Of a stretch of 25,113 bases of DNA, positions 1 through 8,585 are shown one piece after another (the first letter of the stretch is position 1; the number at the start of each line of letters is the position of its first letter). A model generated the notes under the pieces. The model was not told the DNA's origin, made no database searches, and saw nothing but the letters and a program-made list of their open reading frames with translations. Location of the stretch: NCBI GenBank assembly GCA_015485455.1, contig WFTN01000253.1, positions 1 through 25,113 on the forward strand, written 5' to 3'. The position numbers and the translations under genes are program-made. Source of the stretch: Planctomycetota bacterium. GTDB lineage: Bacteria; Planctomycetota; GCA-002687715; DRQF01.

Positions 1-73
1 CACCGAGTGCGCTCAGGAGAAGGGCCACCAAGAAAAGGGGCCGGAATTTGTTTATCTTTACGTCTCGATTCAT
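1..73 (-). CDS. N-terminus of a secreted protein, cut by the window edge
   Basis: Only the first 24 codons are inside the window; the gene runs off the left end. The start is the ATG complementary to 71-73. A good ribosome binding site (AGAGGA) lies about 8 bases upstream of it on the minus strand. The visible peptide starts MNRDVKINKFRP and continues LFLVALLLSALG, which is a basic n-region followed by a hydrophobic core, as in a Sec signal peptide. The product is therefore probably exported. Nothing of the mature protein can be seen, so no family can be given. It lies downstream of two other small secreted-protein genes on the same strand. Confidence 0.6.
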   Translation of the reverse strand, partial: MNRDVKINKFRPLFLVALLLSALG

Positions 74-163
74 CAGGAGTCCTCTGAGGCCGAAACCCTT
101 AGGTTTGTGTCGGTCCAATCAACGTGCTCACAAGGCAACACTGGATGTCAATATGCGGGGAAC

Positions 164-183
164 CTTCTGTGTCAATACAGAAG
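164..183. repeat. Short perfect inverted repeat between two secreted-protein genes
   Basis: CTTCTGT, six bases, ACAGAAG: two perfect 7-base arms, lying between the end of the Cys-rich gene and the start of the cut-off gene. On the minus strand no run of T follows it, so it is not a convincing terminator. Several TTGAC words, possible -35 elements, lie in and near it on the minus strand. It could be an operator for the cut-off gene. The function is a guess. Confidence 0.3.
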
Positions 184-247
184 TCAAGGGGGAACTCCTC
201 TTTCCCCAAAGCCTTGGGTCTAGACGGAGTATCTCTGGCAAACGTTC

Positions 248-637
248 TTAGGTTCGGAGAATGCAGTGAAGCGCGAGGCGCTCATTGTGGGTGAGATCAA
301 CACCCATGGGGTCGTTGCCCCCAGGGAAGGTTCGCGTTTCGAAGGAAGACGTAAGAAAACCGCCTTCAATTACGGATGAGCGAGAGGCGAGAGCCAGGAT
401 GTTGGCGAGAAGCCGATTTCCATCCAATTGCTGCTTAACAGGCAATTGAGGGACTTCTTCAGGGGTGTCAGCACAACAGCAACGGGGAGATTTCGGACTG
501 CAACACTTTTCGCTACAGGCGGGGGCGGTGGTCGATTCTCTTGCACAGTCTGCCTGGCCACCCAAGGGGCCATGGGCCATCATCAGCAAGGGCTGAAGTG
601 CCAAAAGCAAAGCTAAGATTGTGCAAAAATTCCGCAT
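248..637 (-). CDS. Small secreted Cys-rich protein, function unknown
   Basis: A 129-residue protein starting MRNFCTILALLLALQPLLMMAHG, a clear Sec signal peptide. An ATG four codons further upstream (649) is possible. The ATG at 637 is preferred because GAGG lies 6-7 bases before it, whereas the upstream ATG has no ribosome binding site. The mature part begins with a cysteine cluster of pattern C-x3-CC-x6-CCC (within ACSEKCCSPKSPRCCC), followed by an ordinary soluble region with no further Cys until one close to the C-terminus (LHCILRT). Clustered Cys in an exported protein suggests metal binding or disulfide formation, but no family was recognised. The gene lies between two other small secreted-protein genes on the same strand, with spacings too wide to prove an operon. 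Confidence 0.6.
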   Translation of the reverse strand: MRNFCTILALLLALQPLLMMAHGPLGGQADCARESTTAPACSEKCCSPKSPRCCCADTPEEVPQLPVKQQLDGNRLLANILALASRSSVIEGGFLTSSFETRTFPGGNDPMGVDLTHNERLALHCILRT

Positions 638-799
638 TCCGTGCCTCATGATAAGTCAAAGTAGCGGAGTTTCCGGCTTCGATCAAGCAGCAAACCCGCC
701 CTCGTCCTCATGAGAACAGTAGTCAAACAAAGATTATTCACCGTTTTCTTCCCGAACACGATTTATGTCGGTCCTGTCAGTACCCCAAGTAAGCACGAA

Positions 800-829
800 A
801 ACCTCCAGGTCCAGTACGACTTGGAGGTT
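800..829 (-). terminator. Likely terminator of the Gly/His/Tyr-rich gene
   Basis: AACCTCCA and TGGAGGTT form a perfect 8-base stem around a 14-base loop, about 40 bases after the stop codon of the gene ending at 870. On the minus strand the stem runs into TTCGTGCTT, a weak T tract. The position and stem fit an intrinsic terminator; the poor T run keeps confidence moderate. Confidence 0.5.
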
Positions 830-869
830 CCATGTTCAAATGAGGCTGTTTCCGCCTCAGCGATGCCTA

Positions 870-1199
870 TCAGTGGCGGCGATAGTAGTGTCTTCCGTAG
901 GAGCGATGGCCGCCATAGCCATAATTGTAGTGCCTACGGCGGTAATAACCACCATAGCCGTGCCGTCGATAGCCGTGACCACCATAGTAGGACCGATAGT
1001 GGCCTCCATAGCCATAGTGGCCCCCGTCATAATAAACGTCGTGGCCTCCATAGTAGCCCCCATGCCCTCCATAGTAGCCACCATGACCTCCGTAATGGCC
1101 CCCAATGCTAATGTCGAAATGTTGGGCGCTTGCAGTTGGCGCTGCAGACGCCAGGAAGAGCGCGACAATAGCAGCGGTGAAAAGTGTTGTCTTTTTCAT
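870..1199 (-). CDS. Secreted Gly/His/Tyr-rich low-complexity protein
   Basis: A 109-residue protein. Residues 1-25 (MKKTTLFTAAIVALFLASAAPTASA, AQ cleavage) are a textbook signal peptide. The mature part is almost entirely Gly, His, Tyr and Arg, with GGHGGYY-type repeats at about residues 35-53 that grade into YRRH and YGGY repeats towards the C-terminus. There is no Cys and almost no aliphatic residue after position 32. An AGGAGA ribosome binding site lies 8 bases before the ATG, which supports this frame over the antisense open frames that the repeat creates. Dense His suggests binding of metals such as Cu, Ni or Zn; Gly/Tyr repeats also occur in surface and adhesive proteins. No family was recognised, and the function is inference. 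Confidence 0.7.
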   Translation of the reverse strand: MKKTTLFTAAIVALFLASAAPTASAQHFDISIGGHYGGHGGYYGGHGGYYGGHDVYYDGGHYGYGGHYRSYYGGHGYRRHGYGGYYRRRHYNYGYGGHRSYGRHYYRRH

Positions 1200-1432
1200 G
1201 ATTGGATCTCCTATTTGAAAATCGGCTACTCACAGGTTGTTCAGCCGATATGGAAGAAGCACACAACATGCCAACGAGGGGAAATCGCCATAAACCTATG
1301 GTCTTATTAGACTTGCTTTTAAGCCATGAATCGTTGATGATGACAAAGTGCCCACTATTGGGGACAGTGTGATATCCTTTCGAGGACATCGTTTTGCGGC
1401 AATCGATCTCATTTCTTGCTAAGGAGCCAAGA

Positions 1433-1921
1433 ATGCAGGAACCCCAGGCAGATCCATGGTCACCTCCAGGGTTCGACTGTAATAAGTGCGGTCAGTGTTG
1501 TCGTAATTTTGGCCCCGAGATTGGGGTTCGCTTTTTACCCACAGATGTGGCACGAGTTGCCAAAGGCTTGTCGCTGACCAAGGCTGAGTTCTACCGCAAG
1601 TATTTGACAATCCGGGGGGAGAAGATCGAGGACCACGACTTCTATTACTTCGCGATGGAATCCAAAAATTCGGACTGCCCCTTCGTACTTGAAGACGACA
1701 CCTGCGGAATCCACGATTTCAAACCAGAGCAATGCATTCGTGGCCCTTACGGTATTCTCTATCCAACGGCAGTTTCCAAAGACTACGATTGCGCCAAGGA
1801 TCTCATCGTCCCCGACACCTGGGATACCCGCCAAGACGATCAAACCTACGTCTGCGACTTGCTCTTCATCTCTCCGACTGCAGCCCTTCGATTCATCTTA
1901 GAAGAGCCCCAATCTCGATAA
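1433..1921 (+). CDS. YkgJ-family cysteine-cluster (zinc/iron-chelating) protein
   Basis: A 162-residue protein of the YkgJ-type CxxCxxCC family (Pfam CxxCxxCC, putative zinc- or iron-chelating). The N-terminal cluster is C16-x2-C19-x2-C22-C23 (FDCNKCGQCCRNFG). It is followed by 'RFLPTDVARVAKGLSL', typical of the family, and by a second Cys set (DCPF, DTCGIH, EQCIRGPYG) that completes the site. The ATG at 1433 is chosen because AAGGAG lies 7 bases upstream; a TTG start at 1394 lacks such a site. The precise biochemical role of the family is not settled; members are thought to carry an Fe-S or Zn centre. It stands alone on the plus strand, divergent from the Gly/His/Tyr-rich gene and convergent with the next gene. 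Confidence 0.85.
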   Translation: MQEPQADPWSPPGFDCNKCGQCCRNFGPEIGVRFLPTDVARVAKGLSLTKAEFYRKYLTIRGEKIEDHDFYYFAMESKNSDCPFVLEDDTCGIHDFKPEQCIRGPYGILYPTAVSKDYDCAKDLIVPDTWDTRQDDQTYVCDLLFISPTAALRFILEEPQSR

Positions 1922-1955
1922 TTATCTCCTAGGATCGGCAACAAATTGCGCCGGT

Positions 1956-4379
1956 CTAAGGCCCCACACGTACTTCGCCATGATCGCCACCCAAGTATAT
2001 TCGGTTCAATGTCCCGTAGCTCAAGGCATAGAAATCAGTACTTGCAGAGATGACCTGGGGAGACCAAACCGTTGCGAAACCAGACATGTCAATGATCGTC
2101 CCGTTCGCGCCAACGATGAGTCGGTACTTATGATTGAAGAGAGAAGCGTCCATGGCCCCCTCAACGGCATAGAGATTCTCAGTTGTGCCCGATGTTTGCT
2201 GACTCCAAGTGACACCGGCATCAACTGTGCGAAGTATGGTGCCGTTGTCGCCCACCGCCGTCCCTTCCTGGCTGCCCGCGAAGAAATAAACGTCATGAAG
2301 ATCGACTGTCGTCCCAGAGGTTTGGGCCACCCAATTGAGACCTCCATCAACGGTTCGAAGGATCGTCCCGTTATTGCCTACTGCCCAACCACGATTCAGA
2401 TTGACGAAGCGAACCGCATTGAGGTTTTCCGTTGAACCAGAATTGAGCACGTTCCAGTTGAACGTATTAACGCTCCGAAGAATCGTCCCATTATCCCCCA
2501 CAGCGAAGTACCGAACGACATTGGTCGTCAAGTTCGGGTCTTTCCCAAAGGCCACGTCATTGAGGTTTTCTGTGGTGTTGCTCACTTGAGCTACCCACTG
2601 ATGATTGTTTGCCGCCTCTGCCACCAAAATAGTTCCGCCAGCCCCAACGACGAGGGCGCCCAATGAGGGCTCACCAATAACAGCATTAAGATCGGCTGTC
2701 GTCCCGGACGGCCGCTGGGTCCAAAAACCATTATTAAAAGAAAGTGAGCTTCTCTCCCAGATCTGGCCACCGTCGCAAACAGCCCAACCAAAATCCGCAC
2801 CAAAGAACTTCAAGTCGCGGACAATCTCCGTCGTAGGAATGCCGATGGTTGGCCATGCTTCAATTTCATTGTCAATAATGGTGACAACGACATCCTCGGA
2901 AGAAATCGTAGCCCCAGGGGAAACGCCAACCAAAGAAACACGAAACGTCTCATCTTCTTCAACAATCGCGTCATCCAAGATATTGATGGAAATTGTCTTA
3001 ATCCCAGCCTCTCCGCTCGCCCAAGAAATCGTACCAGTTCCGATGTAAGCAAAATCGATGCCTTCCTGAGCCGTCTCAGCGGTCACCACGAAGTCAACAT
3101 CCACCGCCAAATCCGCGCCGTTGAAACGCCCAATGCCGACATTCACCGTACTCGCGTTTTCATTCACCTCCTGGTGAGACAAAGCGAAGGCGATGTCCCC
3201 AAGACTCGGTGCACTCACATCACTGATATTGATCCGAAACGTATTCCCCGTGTTGGAGGGGACAACATCTCCTGTAGGATTCACCAATTCCAATTCAATG
3301 GTCTCAGGGGGCTCAACTACGCCATCTTCCAGAATAGAAAAAACCACAGACTTGGGCCCAACTTCCCCATCAGCCCATGTCACTGTTTCACCTAGAGAAG
3401 GAACATAGTTGGCTGAGTACAAGAAATCCGTTGGGGCAAACGCTGTACCAAGCCCCGTATCACGCACGTCCACAGTAGCAACGCCACCACTCCCCCCAGA
3501 GCGCACAAGGGTAACTGTGACATCATCACCCTCCATGACGTTGCCTATGGCTGAAAGAAACTTGATTTCACCTCCGACATCGTCATCAATGATCTCCAAG
3601 AAGTACGTTTTCCGAGTTCCAATTGCAGCCCCTCCCGTCGTCACGAAAATCTCAAGAACAACTTGCTCGCTCCCTTCCTTGAGGGTGTCGTCAAAGATCG
3701 ACAGGTTGAGGAATTTGTCAGCGTCGTCCAGGGCCGCCCATGTGATAATCTGATTCATCACCGTGAAATCTGCCCCTTCAACAGCAAAACCACCAACAAC
3801 AAGAACCTCGGCAGTCACGGAATCCAGGGCCCCAGCCGTGCGCGTAATCGGAATTCCAAGTGTCCCGGAAGTTTCGTCGACTATGCCGATTCCTTGGCCA
3901 AATTGAATGGCCCCTTGCGGAGGAGCATCGCTATCAAGAATCTCCAAAGTGAGTCGAGTTTCATCACCCAAAGAGAGTCCAGGGGTGATGTTCGAAAGCT
4001 TCAACTCAATGGTCTCCGTCCCTTCAACAATGGCGTCGTCGAGCACGGTTCCAAGAACGAGCTGCTGGGTGGCGGAACCATCCGGAAACGTGACGAAATG
4101 GGTGGGGCCACCGTTCAGAGTGAAGTCCACACCTGGCAGGGCTGTGCCATCAACCACATCCACGCGCACCAAAGCAGTGCCGCGAGTTCCTTGACGCATG
4201 ACATGGACAACAATATCCGAACTCCCAGAATCTTCCGGCAGAGCAAATTGGCTCGCTTGCACAAAAGAGGTGTTTCCAGAAATCGTGGTATTTGAGCCTG
4301 ATGATCCGGAGCATCCCGTGAGCGCAAATGAGATGACACAAGCAAACGCCACTTGGGCACAAAAGTGGAAGAGTTTCAT
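1956..4379 (-). CDS. Calx-beta lipoprotein with C-terminal Ycf48-like propeller repeats
   Basis: An 807-residue exported lipoprotein. The signal peptide ends in a lipobox (ALTGC, Cys23) followed by a Ser/Gly/Asn linker. Four Calx-beta-type domains follow, at about residues 38-150, 155-268, 270-390 and 393-508. Each ends in the family's 'ETIELxL...' strand and an IxDxD-like turn. The C-terminal 290 residues carry short repeats such as 'VGDNGTILRTVDGG..W..QTSGTT', typical of Ycf48/BNR-like beta-propellers. GGGGA lies 6 bases before the ATG. Calx-beta domains bind calcium in some proteins and mediate adhesion or structure in bacterial surface proteins. No catalytic residues can be pointed to. 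Its place is most likely the outer membrane or cell surface. Its role is unknown. Confidence 0.85.
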   Translation of the reverse strand: MKLFHFCAQVAFACVISFALTGCSGSSGSNTTISGNTSFVQASQFALPEDSGSSDIVVHVMRQGTRGTALVRVDVVDGTALPGVDFTLNGGPTHFVTFPDGSATQQLVLGTVLDDAIVEGTETIELKLSNITPGLSLGDETRLTLEILDSDAPPQGAIQFGQGIGIVDETSGTLGIPITRTAGALDSVTAEVLVVGGFAVEGADFTVMNQIITWAALDDADKFLNLSIFDDTLKEGSEQVVLEIFVTTGGAAIGTRKTYFLEIIDDDVGGEIKFLSAIGNVMEGDDVTVTLVRSGGSGGVATVDVRDTGLGTAFAPTDFLYSANYVPSLGETVTWADGEVGPKSVVFSILEDGVVEPPETIELELVNPTGDVVPSNTGNTFRINISDVSAPSLGDIAFALSHQEVNENASTVNVGIGRFNGADLAVDVDFVVTAETAQEGIDFAYIGTGTISWASGEAGIKTISINILDDAIVEEDETFRVSLVGVSPGATISSEDVVVTIIDNEIEAWPTIGIPTTEIVRDLKFFGADFGWAVCDGGQIWERSSLSFNNGFWTQRPSGTTADLNAVIGEPSLGALVVGAGGTILVAEAANNHQWVAQVSNTTENLNDVAFGKDPNLTTNVVRYFAVGDNGTILRSVNTFNWNVLNSGSTENLNAVRFVNLNRGWAVGNNGTILRTVDGGLNWVAQTSGTTVDLHDVYFFAGSQEGTAVGDNGTILRTVDAGVTWSQQTSGTTENLYAVEGAMDASLFNHKYRLIVGANGTIIDMSGFATVWSPQVISASTDFYALSYGTLNRIYLGGDHGEVRVGP

Positions 4380-4700
4380 AGATTTCCCCTGCTATACGGC
4401 TGACCCGGATCTCATAGACCGTCCAAGAACAACTTCCGATGACGCTGCAGTCGACTGGGCACTATGGCCATGGTCCAATCTGACGCAATGTTAGGCACCA
4501 GAATGTGAAGTTATTGCTGAACACACCCTGAGTTCACTTCTCTCGGGGCCAAGGTACTCTTCATTTGCCCTTAACTGCAAGAAAATCTCTTTTGCCAACC
4601 ATGGCATAGAACATGCCACCGAAATGCTCCCCTGCGCCCCGGATCGTGCAGATAAAACACGGCACAAGCAATGATCAAATGAGAAGACAGCAAGGACATC
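4380..4700. other. Gene-free stretch upstream of the Calx-beta gene
   Basis: Between the start of the Calx-beta gene and the terminator of the large secreted-protein gene. It must hold the promoter and leader of the Calx-beta gene on the minus strand, but no convincing -35/-10 pair was found. Open frames crossing it on the plus strand have no ribosome binding site and extend antisense into neighbouring genes. Nothing else was seen. Confidence 0.4.
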
Positions 4701-4737
4701 AAAAAACGGGCCCTGCGGTGAGATCGCAGAGCCCGTT
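4701..4737 (-). terminator. Strong intrinsic terminator of the large secreted-protein gene
   Basis: On the minus strand, AACGGGC-T-CTGCG pairs with CGCAG-G-GCCCGTT to give a GC-rich stem with one internal mismatch, followed directly by TTTTTT. It begins about 25 bases after the stop codon at 4763, exactly where a Rho-independent terminator of that gene is expected. Confidence 0.85.
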
Positions 4738-4762
4738 GCACTCAGTGAGTTGTGTACTTGGC

Positions 4763-7258
4763 TTAGAGAAGCGCGGAGATGCGCAAACGAACCATGTTCG
4801 TGATCCCCAGGCTCAATGGAGCAGAAGGATCAATCACAATTCCTTGCAACTGAACATCGACTTCAAAGTTAAGCCCCAATGGGAAAGTTTCAGTCCAAGG
4901 AGTTCCCGTCGATCCCATGAGTCCTGCACAGACACTCGTCATCGAGTTATCTGTCAGCAAGAACAAACTCGGGTTCAATGGATCTGCCTCGCAGGGAGGG
5001 AAAGCCATCTTGCCGATACCAGCAGGGAAAGTGAAGGCCAGGGAAGGCGCTGGAGGAAGAGATGCACCCCAAACAATGAACTGAGACGAAAAGGCGTTGG
5101 TTGATGGTTGAAGCATGGAGAAGCTCAACGACTGACCAAAACCAAGGCCAACGGTCCGAGTTGGGCCACCGTTTGAGCCGTTGATCAAAAGGACTTGCTC
5201 TGGAGCGTTGTTGGCTCCTACGCCCACGGTACCCGCAGCGATTGTCTCAGAGAAATCGAGACAAGTGCTGACACGGATATTGTCTAAGCCTGCTTCAACA
5301 ATCTCTTGATTACCGACATCGCTCACCAACAAACGGAATTGGACCGTTGAGTTTGGTGTGACGAAATCGGAAACCCGAATATCACGAGCAGACCAACCAC
5401 CCAGGCTCGAAGTGATGTTCTCAACTTGAACCCAAGCGCCACCATTGCTGATCTCAATTTGCATCGAATCGCTACCGCTCTTCGAATACCACAGATCAAA
5501 GGAAATACGAGCTTCAGTCAGTTCGAACATGTCATAGACAGGGGAAGTCAAAATGGTCGTGCCATTATCGACATCGGAGTTAGATCCATTGGGATCGTTG
5601 TCCGTCAACCAGCATTGACCACTGCCATCGGAATCTGAAGGAGGATCAAGGCGGTCATTGTTAACAGGAATCCCACGGTCCCACTGGCCATCTGTAGCAT
5701 TTCCGGAGACGGTGAAACCCATGTTGGTTTCAGCGTTATCAGAAGAAAGGACTGCTGGCATTGTTGCGGAGACAGCACTATGGAAAGCAGCCGGGGCACC
5801 TTCCGGGTCTGTCAGTGCTGCGCCACCACCCAAAGGTGCGATAGACACGTACCAATCAAGGGTAGAGCCACAGGGCAATGCTGGGAAAGAGCCTTCAAAA
5901 TCACCACCACCCAAATCAGTCATCGCAGATGGCGTGAAACCACCACCATTGACACTGACAAAAATTTGAGCTGTGGAAGCATCTGGAGCGCCACCCAAGT
6001 TGGATGTACCAACAACAACCGTGGTGGAACCATCATCTGCGATCGATGTAGGCAAGCCATTTGGATAGTTGAAAGTAAACGCTGCAGGAGCAAACGAAAC
6101 AGTCAAAGTTGGCTGAGCCCCTGGTTTGAATAGATGCAAAGTGGCATCCCCAGCGGCAACGTCGGTAGTGAAGCGGAAGTTGTAAAGAGTACCCCACCGA
6201 AGAGCGTTGGCATTCGGGTTTGTGGCGAAGTCATCTGTCGTCCAAGTGACGGTTCCGCCACTCACAGATGTCGCCCAGTCGGTACCAGAGAATGGCTCAC
6301 CGCTGTGATAATCAACATCGTGAAAACCAATGTTGGTGATTGTTGCGCCAGGAGCAGTTGGCACTTCAAATTTGAATGCGCTGCGATCGGAAGTCTGGTT
6401 GTGAATGGCATACTCATAAGTAAAAGTGCCATTACCGTTGTCGGTCAAAAGAAGACCGACGTTAAAGCGACCATCGCCGACGATGTCGTAAGACTTGATC
6501 TGAACGTTTGGATCAGCAGCCTGCCATGCGTAGATGGCTGGCTCTCCCCGCTGAGTAGAACCAGTCAGCGACAAATTGTAATTGCTACCAGATGAGAGTG
6601 TGAAATTTCCGGGACGCCAAGAAGCGCTGTTGGCTGAGTTACCGTCGGAAGAATCATCGTGAGCTACGTATTGAGCTTCAATGAAATACTGAGCCCCAGC
6701 GATGCCCAAGTCTGCACTCTTGATTTGCAGGCGTTTGTAGATGCTGTTGCCCGTGACACCATCACCCGTGTAAGGCCACAGGTAGAAACCAGAAGCCGCA
6801 TTGACTTCGAACTTGGGGCCCAAACCACCTTGGGAACCATTGAGGCTTGATCCATAGGGATCAGAGCAACCAACACCCAAGCTTGTTGTGGGAGTTGTCT
6901 GGCAGGTACTGCAAAGACCACCATTCAGCGCCAAGAAACCATGCTTCAACCAAGACTGTCCGATTTGAACAAAACGGTTGTTGTAGAGGCGGTATGCATT
7001 CTGACCAATCACCGGGTGAAGATTGGTGTTATCGATCCAGTCGAGAGGCGTATCACCAATGTTGCACGAAGTCGTGCCACAGGAGAATGCGTCGATAGAT
7101 CCGACAGCAGAGTAGTTTGTAGTACCAACGATGTCGCCAACGATAACGTCAGCTCCCGTAGTTGTGCCGCCATCCCACTGGGCGTTTGCAGACGGTGTCG
7201 ACATAGCGACAAGCATCATGCACACGAGCAACGAGGGCAGTACCGCGAGATTCTTCAT
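4763..7258 (-). CDS. Large secreted protein with a planctomycete-type C-terminal domain
   Basis: An 831-residue protein. The start at 7258 (MKNLAVLPSLLVCMMLVAMS, then NAQ cleavage) gives a clean signal peptide. GGAG lies 9 bases upstream; a TTG start 14 codons earlier has no such support. Residues up to about 390 form a Ser/Thr/Gly/Asn-rich beta region with two Cys pairs. About 400-510 look like an Ig/fibronectin-like region (TSIADDGSTTVVVGT, 'CGSTLDWYVSI'). About 515-680 look like a jelly-roll-type domain (SGNATDGQWDRG ... DLWYSKSGSDSMQIEIS ... GLDNIRVSTC). The last 150 residues end in 'LQGIVIDPSAPLSLGITN', a tail I associate with exported proteins of Planctomycetota. No catalytic motif was recognised. 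It is probably a surface or extracellular structural or binding protein. It has its own terminator, so it is likely monocistronic. Confidence 0.75.
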   Translation of the reverse strand: MKNLAVLPSLLVCMMLVAMSTPSANAQWDGGTTTGADVIVGDIVGTTNYSAVGSIDAFSCGTTSCNIGDTPLDWIDNTNLHPVIGQNAYRLYNNRFVQIGQSWLKHGFLALNGGLCSTCQTTPTTSLGVGCSDPYGSSLNGSQGGLGPKFEVNAASGFYLWPYTGDGVTGNSIYKRLQIKSADLGIAGAQYFIEAQYVAHDDSSDGNSANSASWRPGNFTLSSGSNYNLSLTGSTQRGEPAIYAWQAADPNVQIKSYDIVGDGRFNVGLLLTDNGNGTFTYEYAIHNQTSDRSAFKFEVPTAPGATITNIGFHDVDYHSGEPFSGTDWATSVSGGTVTWTTDDFATNPNANALRWGTLYNFRFTTDVAAGDATLHLFKPGAQPTLTVSFAPAAFTFNYPNGLPTSIADDGSTTVVVGTSNLGGAPDASTAQIFVSVNGGGFTPSAMTDLGGGDFEGSFPALPCGSTLDWYVSIAPLGGGAALTDPEGAPAAFHSAVSATMPAVLSSDNAETNMGFTVSGNATDGQWDRGIPVNNDRLDPPSDSDGSGQCWLTDNDPNGSNSDVDNGTTILTSPVYDMFELTEARISFDLWYSKSGSDSMQIEISNGGAWVQVENITSSLGGWSARDIRVSDFVTPNSTVQFRLLVSDVGNQEIVEAGLDNIRVSTCLDFSETIAAGTVGVGANNAPEQVLLINGSNGGPTRTVGLGFGQSLSFSMLQPSTNAFSSQFIVWGASLPPAPSLAFTFPAGIGKMAFPPCEADPLNPSLFLLTDNSMTSVCAGLMGSTGTPWTETFPLGLNFEVDVQLQGIVIDPSAPLSLGITNMVRLRISALL

Positions 7259-7492
7259 GAATGCGGGCTCCAAGATCAATTTTTGAATAGCAAATGGCAA
7301 ATGTTGAATTAGGAGTATTTCTACCCGATTCAGAGCATTTCTGGGAGTAATTTGTTGATTCTATGAAAGAAATTGATGAGGAATTTCCACCGATAAGCCA
7401 AATAAGTCCCTAAACCCACTCTATTCGCGACCTTGAGACCGCCTCAAACTGGAGAGCGCCAAGAAGATGAAAGATAAACGGAAATCACCTCG

Positions 7493-8494
7493 CTATTTGG
7501 CGCTAACCCGTCCGCGGTATTTGACTTCAAACATGTGGTACCCCGGCTCATCGATACCTATCTGGATAACCCCGCGGATTTCTTTATCCCCTACTTTGGG
7601 CGTGATCGACACGGCGACGCGGGAACTTTTCCCTTCTTGGATGACTTCAGACTTGAGGGAGACACGAGGGTCCTTGCAAAAGACCGTGGCGACTCGCATC
7701 CCCGTCCCTCGTTTCTTGGTCACGACAATCTCGCCTGTCCAAGTTTCGCCCACTTTCATCGTCGGGAGACGCAAAACCTGAGGGCTCACCTCAGTCGCGG
7801 TGACAACCCGACCCATGACCCGAAATCCCCGAAAACGAAATGGTGCGTAGTCAGTTTCAATTCGAACAATGCCTTCAAAATCACCGGTGGAGAGCTTTCC
7901 ACCTAAGGACACGTCCAAATGCCAACCATGAACGCCGTCTTTGTTCTTGAAGGGAGTCTTCTTGACTTTGATTTGGCCATCGCTGGGATCAAAAAGGACA
8001 TCAACCAGCTCCAGTTGAGTCCCAGGACGAATCATGACCGAAACTCGCTTTGTCGTAGTTGAACCGTTCTCAACCTCGCCGAAGTCCAACACCAAACCCT
8101 TGAGGCTCAACCACCAGATCGGCTGGATAAACCCGGTCATCGGAAGTTTTGCCTGAGGAGTGTAAGGGTCATCGGAATGAATGATGACGAATTTCTTCAC
8201 CTCTCCCACACCACGTTTGGCAATCAAATGGAGATTCAGATTAACGGTCTCTTTGGGCTGAATGACCATTTTATCGAGAGTGGCTTCAATGCAGCCACAG
8301 GTGAGCTCTATTTTCTTGACGTGAACAGCCCTGGTCCCGGCATTTGTCACTTGGATAACTTTGGAAGCGTCCTGGGTCTGGTCTCGTTTACCGAAATCCC
8401 AGCCAGTTTCGCTAAACTTGAGGAATGACTGGGCAGTAACTGCCGACAGGCAAACAAGCAGAAAGAGAATTGAAGTCAGGGCGGTTTTCATCAT
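7493..8494 (-). CDS. Secreted DUF1573-domain protein with three Ig-like domains
   Basis: A 333-residue protein starting MMKTALTSILFLLVCLSAVTAQS, a signal peptide. The first domain (about 24-115) matches DUF1573: 'WDFGKRDQTQDASKVIQVTNAGTRAV', then 'LTCGCIEATL' with the Cys-Gly-Cys turn often seen in the family. A second similar fold begins near 135 (LDFGEVENGSTTTKRV) and a third near 230 (LRLPTMKVGETWTGEIVV), each with the 'F/LxxxxVG' start typical of ASH/DUF1573-like Ig folds. GAGAG lies about 8 bases before the ATG. DUF1573 proteins are exported and common in Planctomycetota and Bacteroidota; their function is not established. It is 91 bases from the end of the ATPase gene on the same strand and 234 bases before the next gene, so operon membership is uncertain. 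Confidence 0.8.
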   Translation of the reverse strand: MMKTALTSILFLLVCLSAVTAQSFLKFSETGWDFGKRDQTQDASKVIQVTNAGTRAVHVKKIELTCGCIEATLDKMVIQPKETVNLNLHLIAKRGVGEVKKFVIIHSDDPYTPQAKLPMTGFIQPIWWLSLKGLVLDFGEVENGSTTTKRVSVMIRPGTQLELVDVLFDPSDGQIKVKKTPFKNKDGVHGWHLDVSLGGKLSTGDFEGIVRIETDYAPFRFRGFRVMGRVVTATEVSPQVLRLPTMKVGETWTGEIVVTKKRGTGMRVATVFCKDPRVSLKSEVIQEGKSSRVAVSITPKVGDKEIRGVIQIGIDEPGYHMFEVKYRGRVSAK

Positions 8495-8585
8495 GGTTAT
8501 AGCTCTCGGTCAAGATACGTTCAGCTTAGTCGATTCGCGAGCAGGGCCAAAATCTTCCCTTTTCTTTGCTGGACAAGCTGGGTTT

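Noticed and set aside
48..251. Plus-strand open frame of 67 codons at the left edge
   Set aside because: It runs antisense to the signal-peptide start at 73 and through an intergenic region, has no ribosome binding site and no protein-like features.
710..1310. Several plus- and minus-strand open frames over the Gly/His/Tyr-rich gene
   Set aside because: They are products of the repetitive GGN/CAT/TAT codons read in other frames. Only the frame 870-1199 (minus) has a signal peptide and an AGGAGA site.
4613..5104. Plus-strand open frame of 163 codons
   Set aside because: It crosses the strong terminator at 4701-4737 and lies antisense to the large secreted protein, with no ribosome binding site.
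7455..7504. Inverted repeat AGCGCCAA / TTGGCGCT at the end of the DUF1573 gene as a terminator
   Set aside because: One arm lies in the coding end, the loop is 34 bases, and no T run follows on the minus strand.
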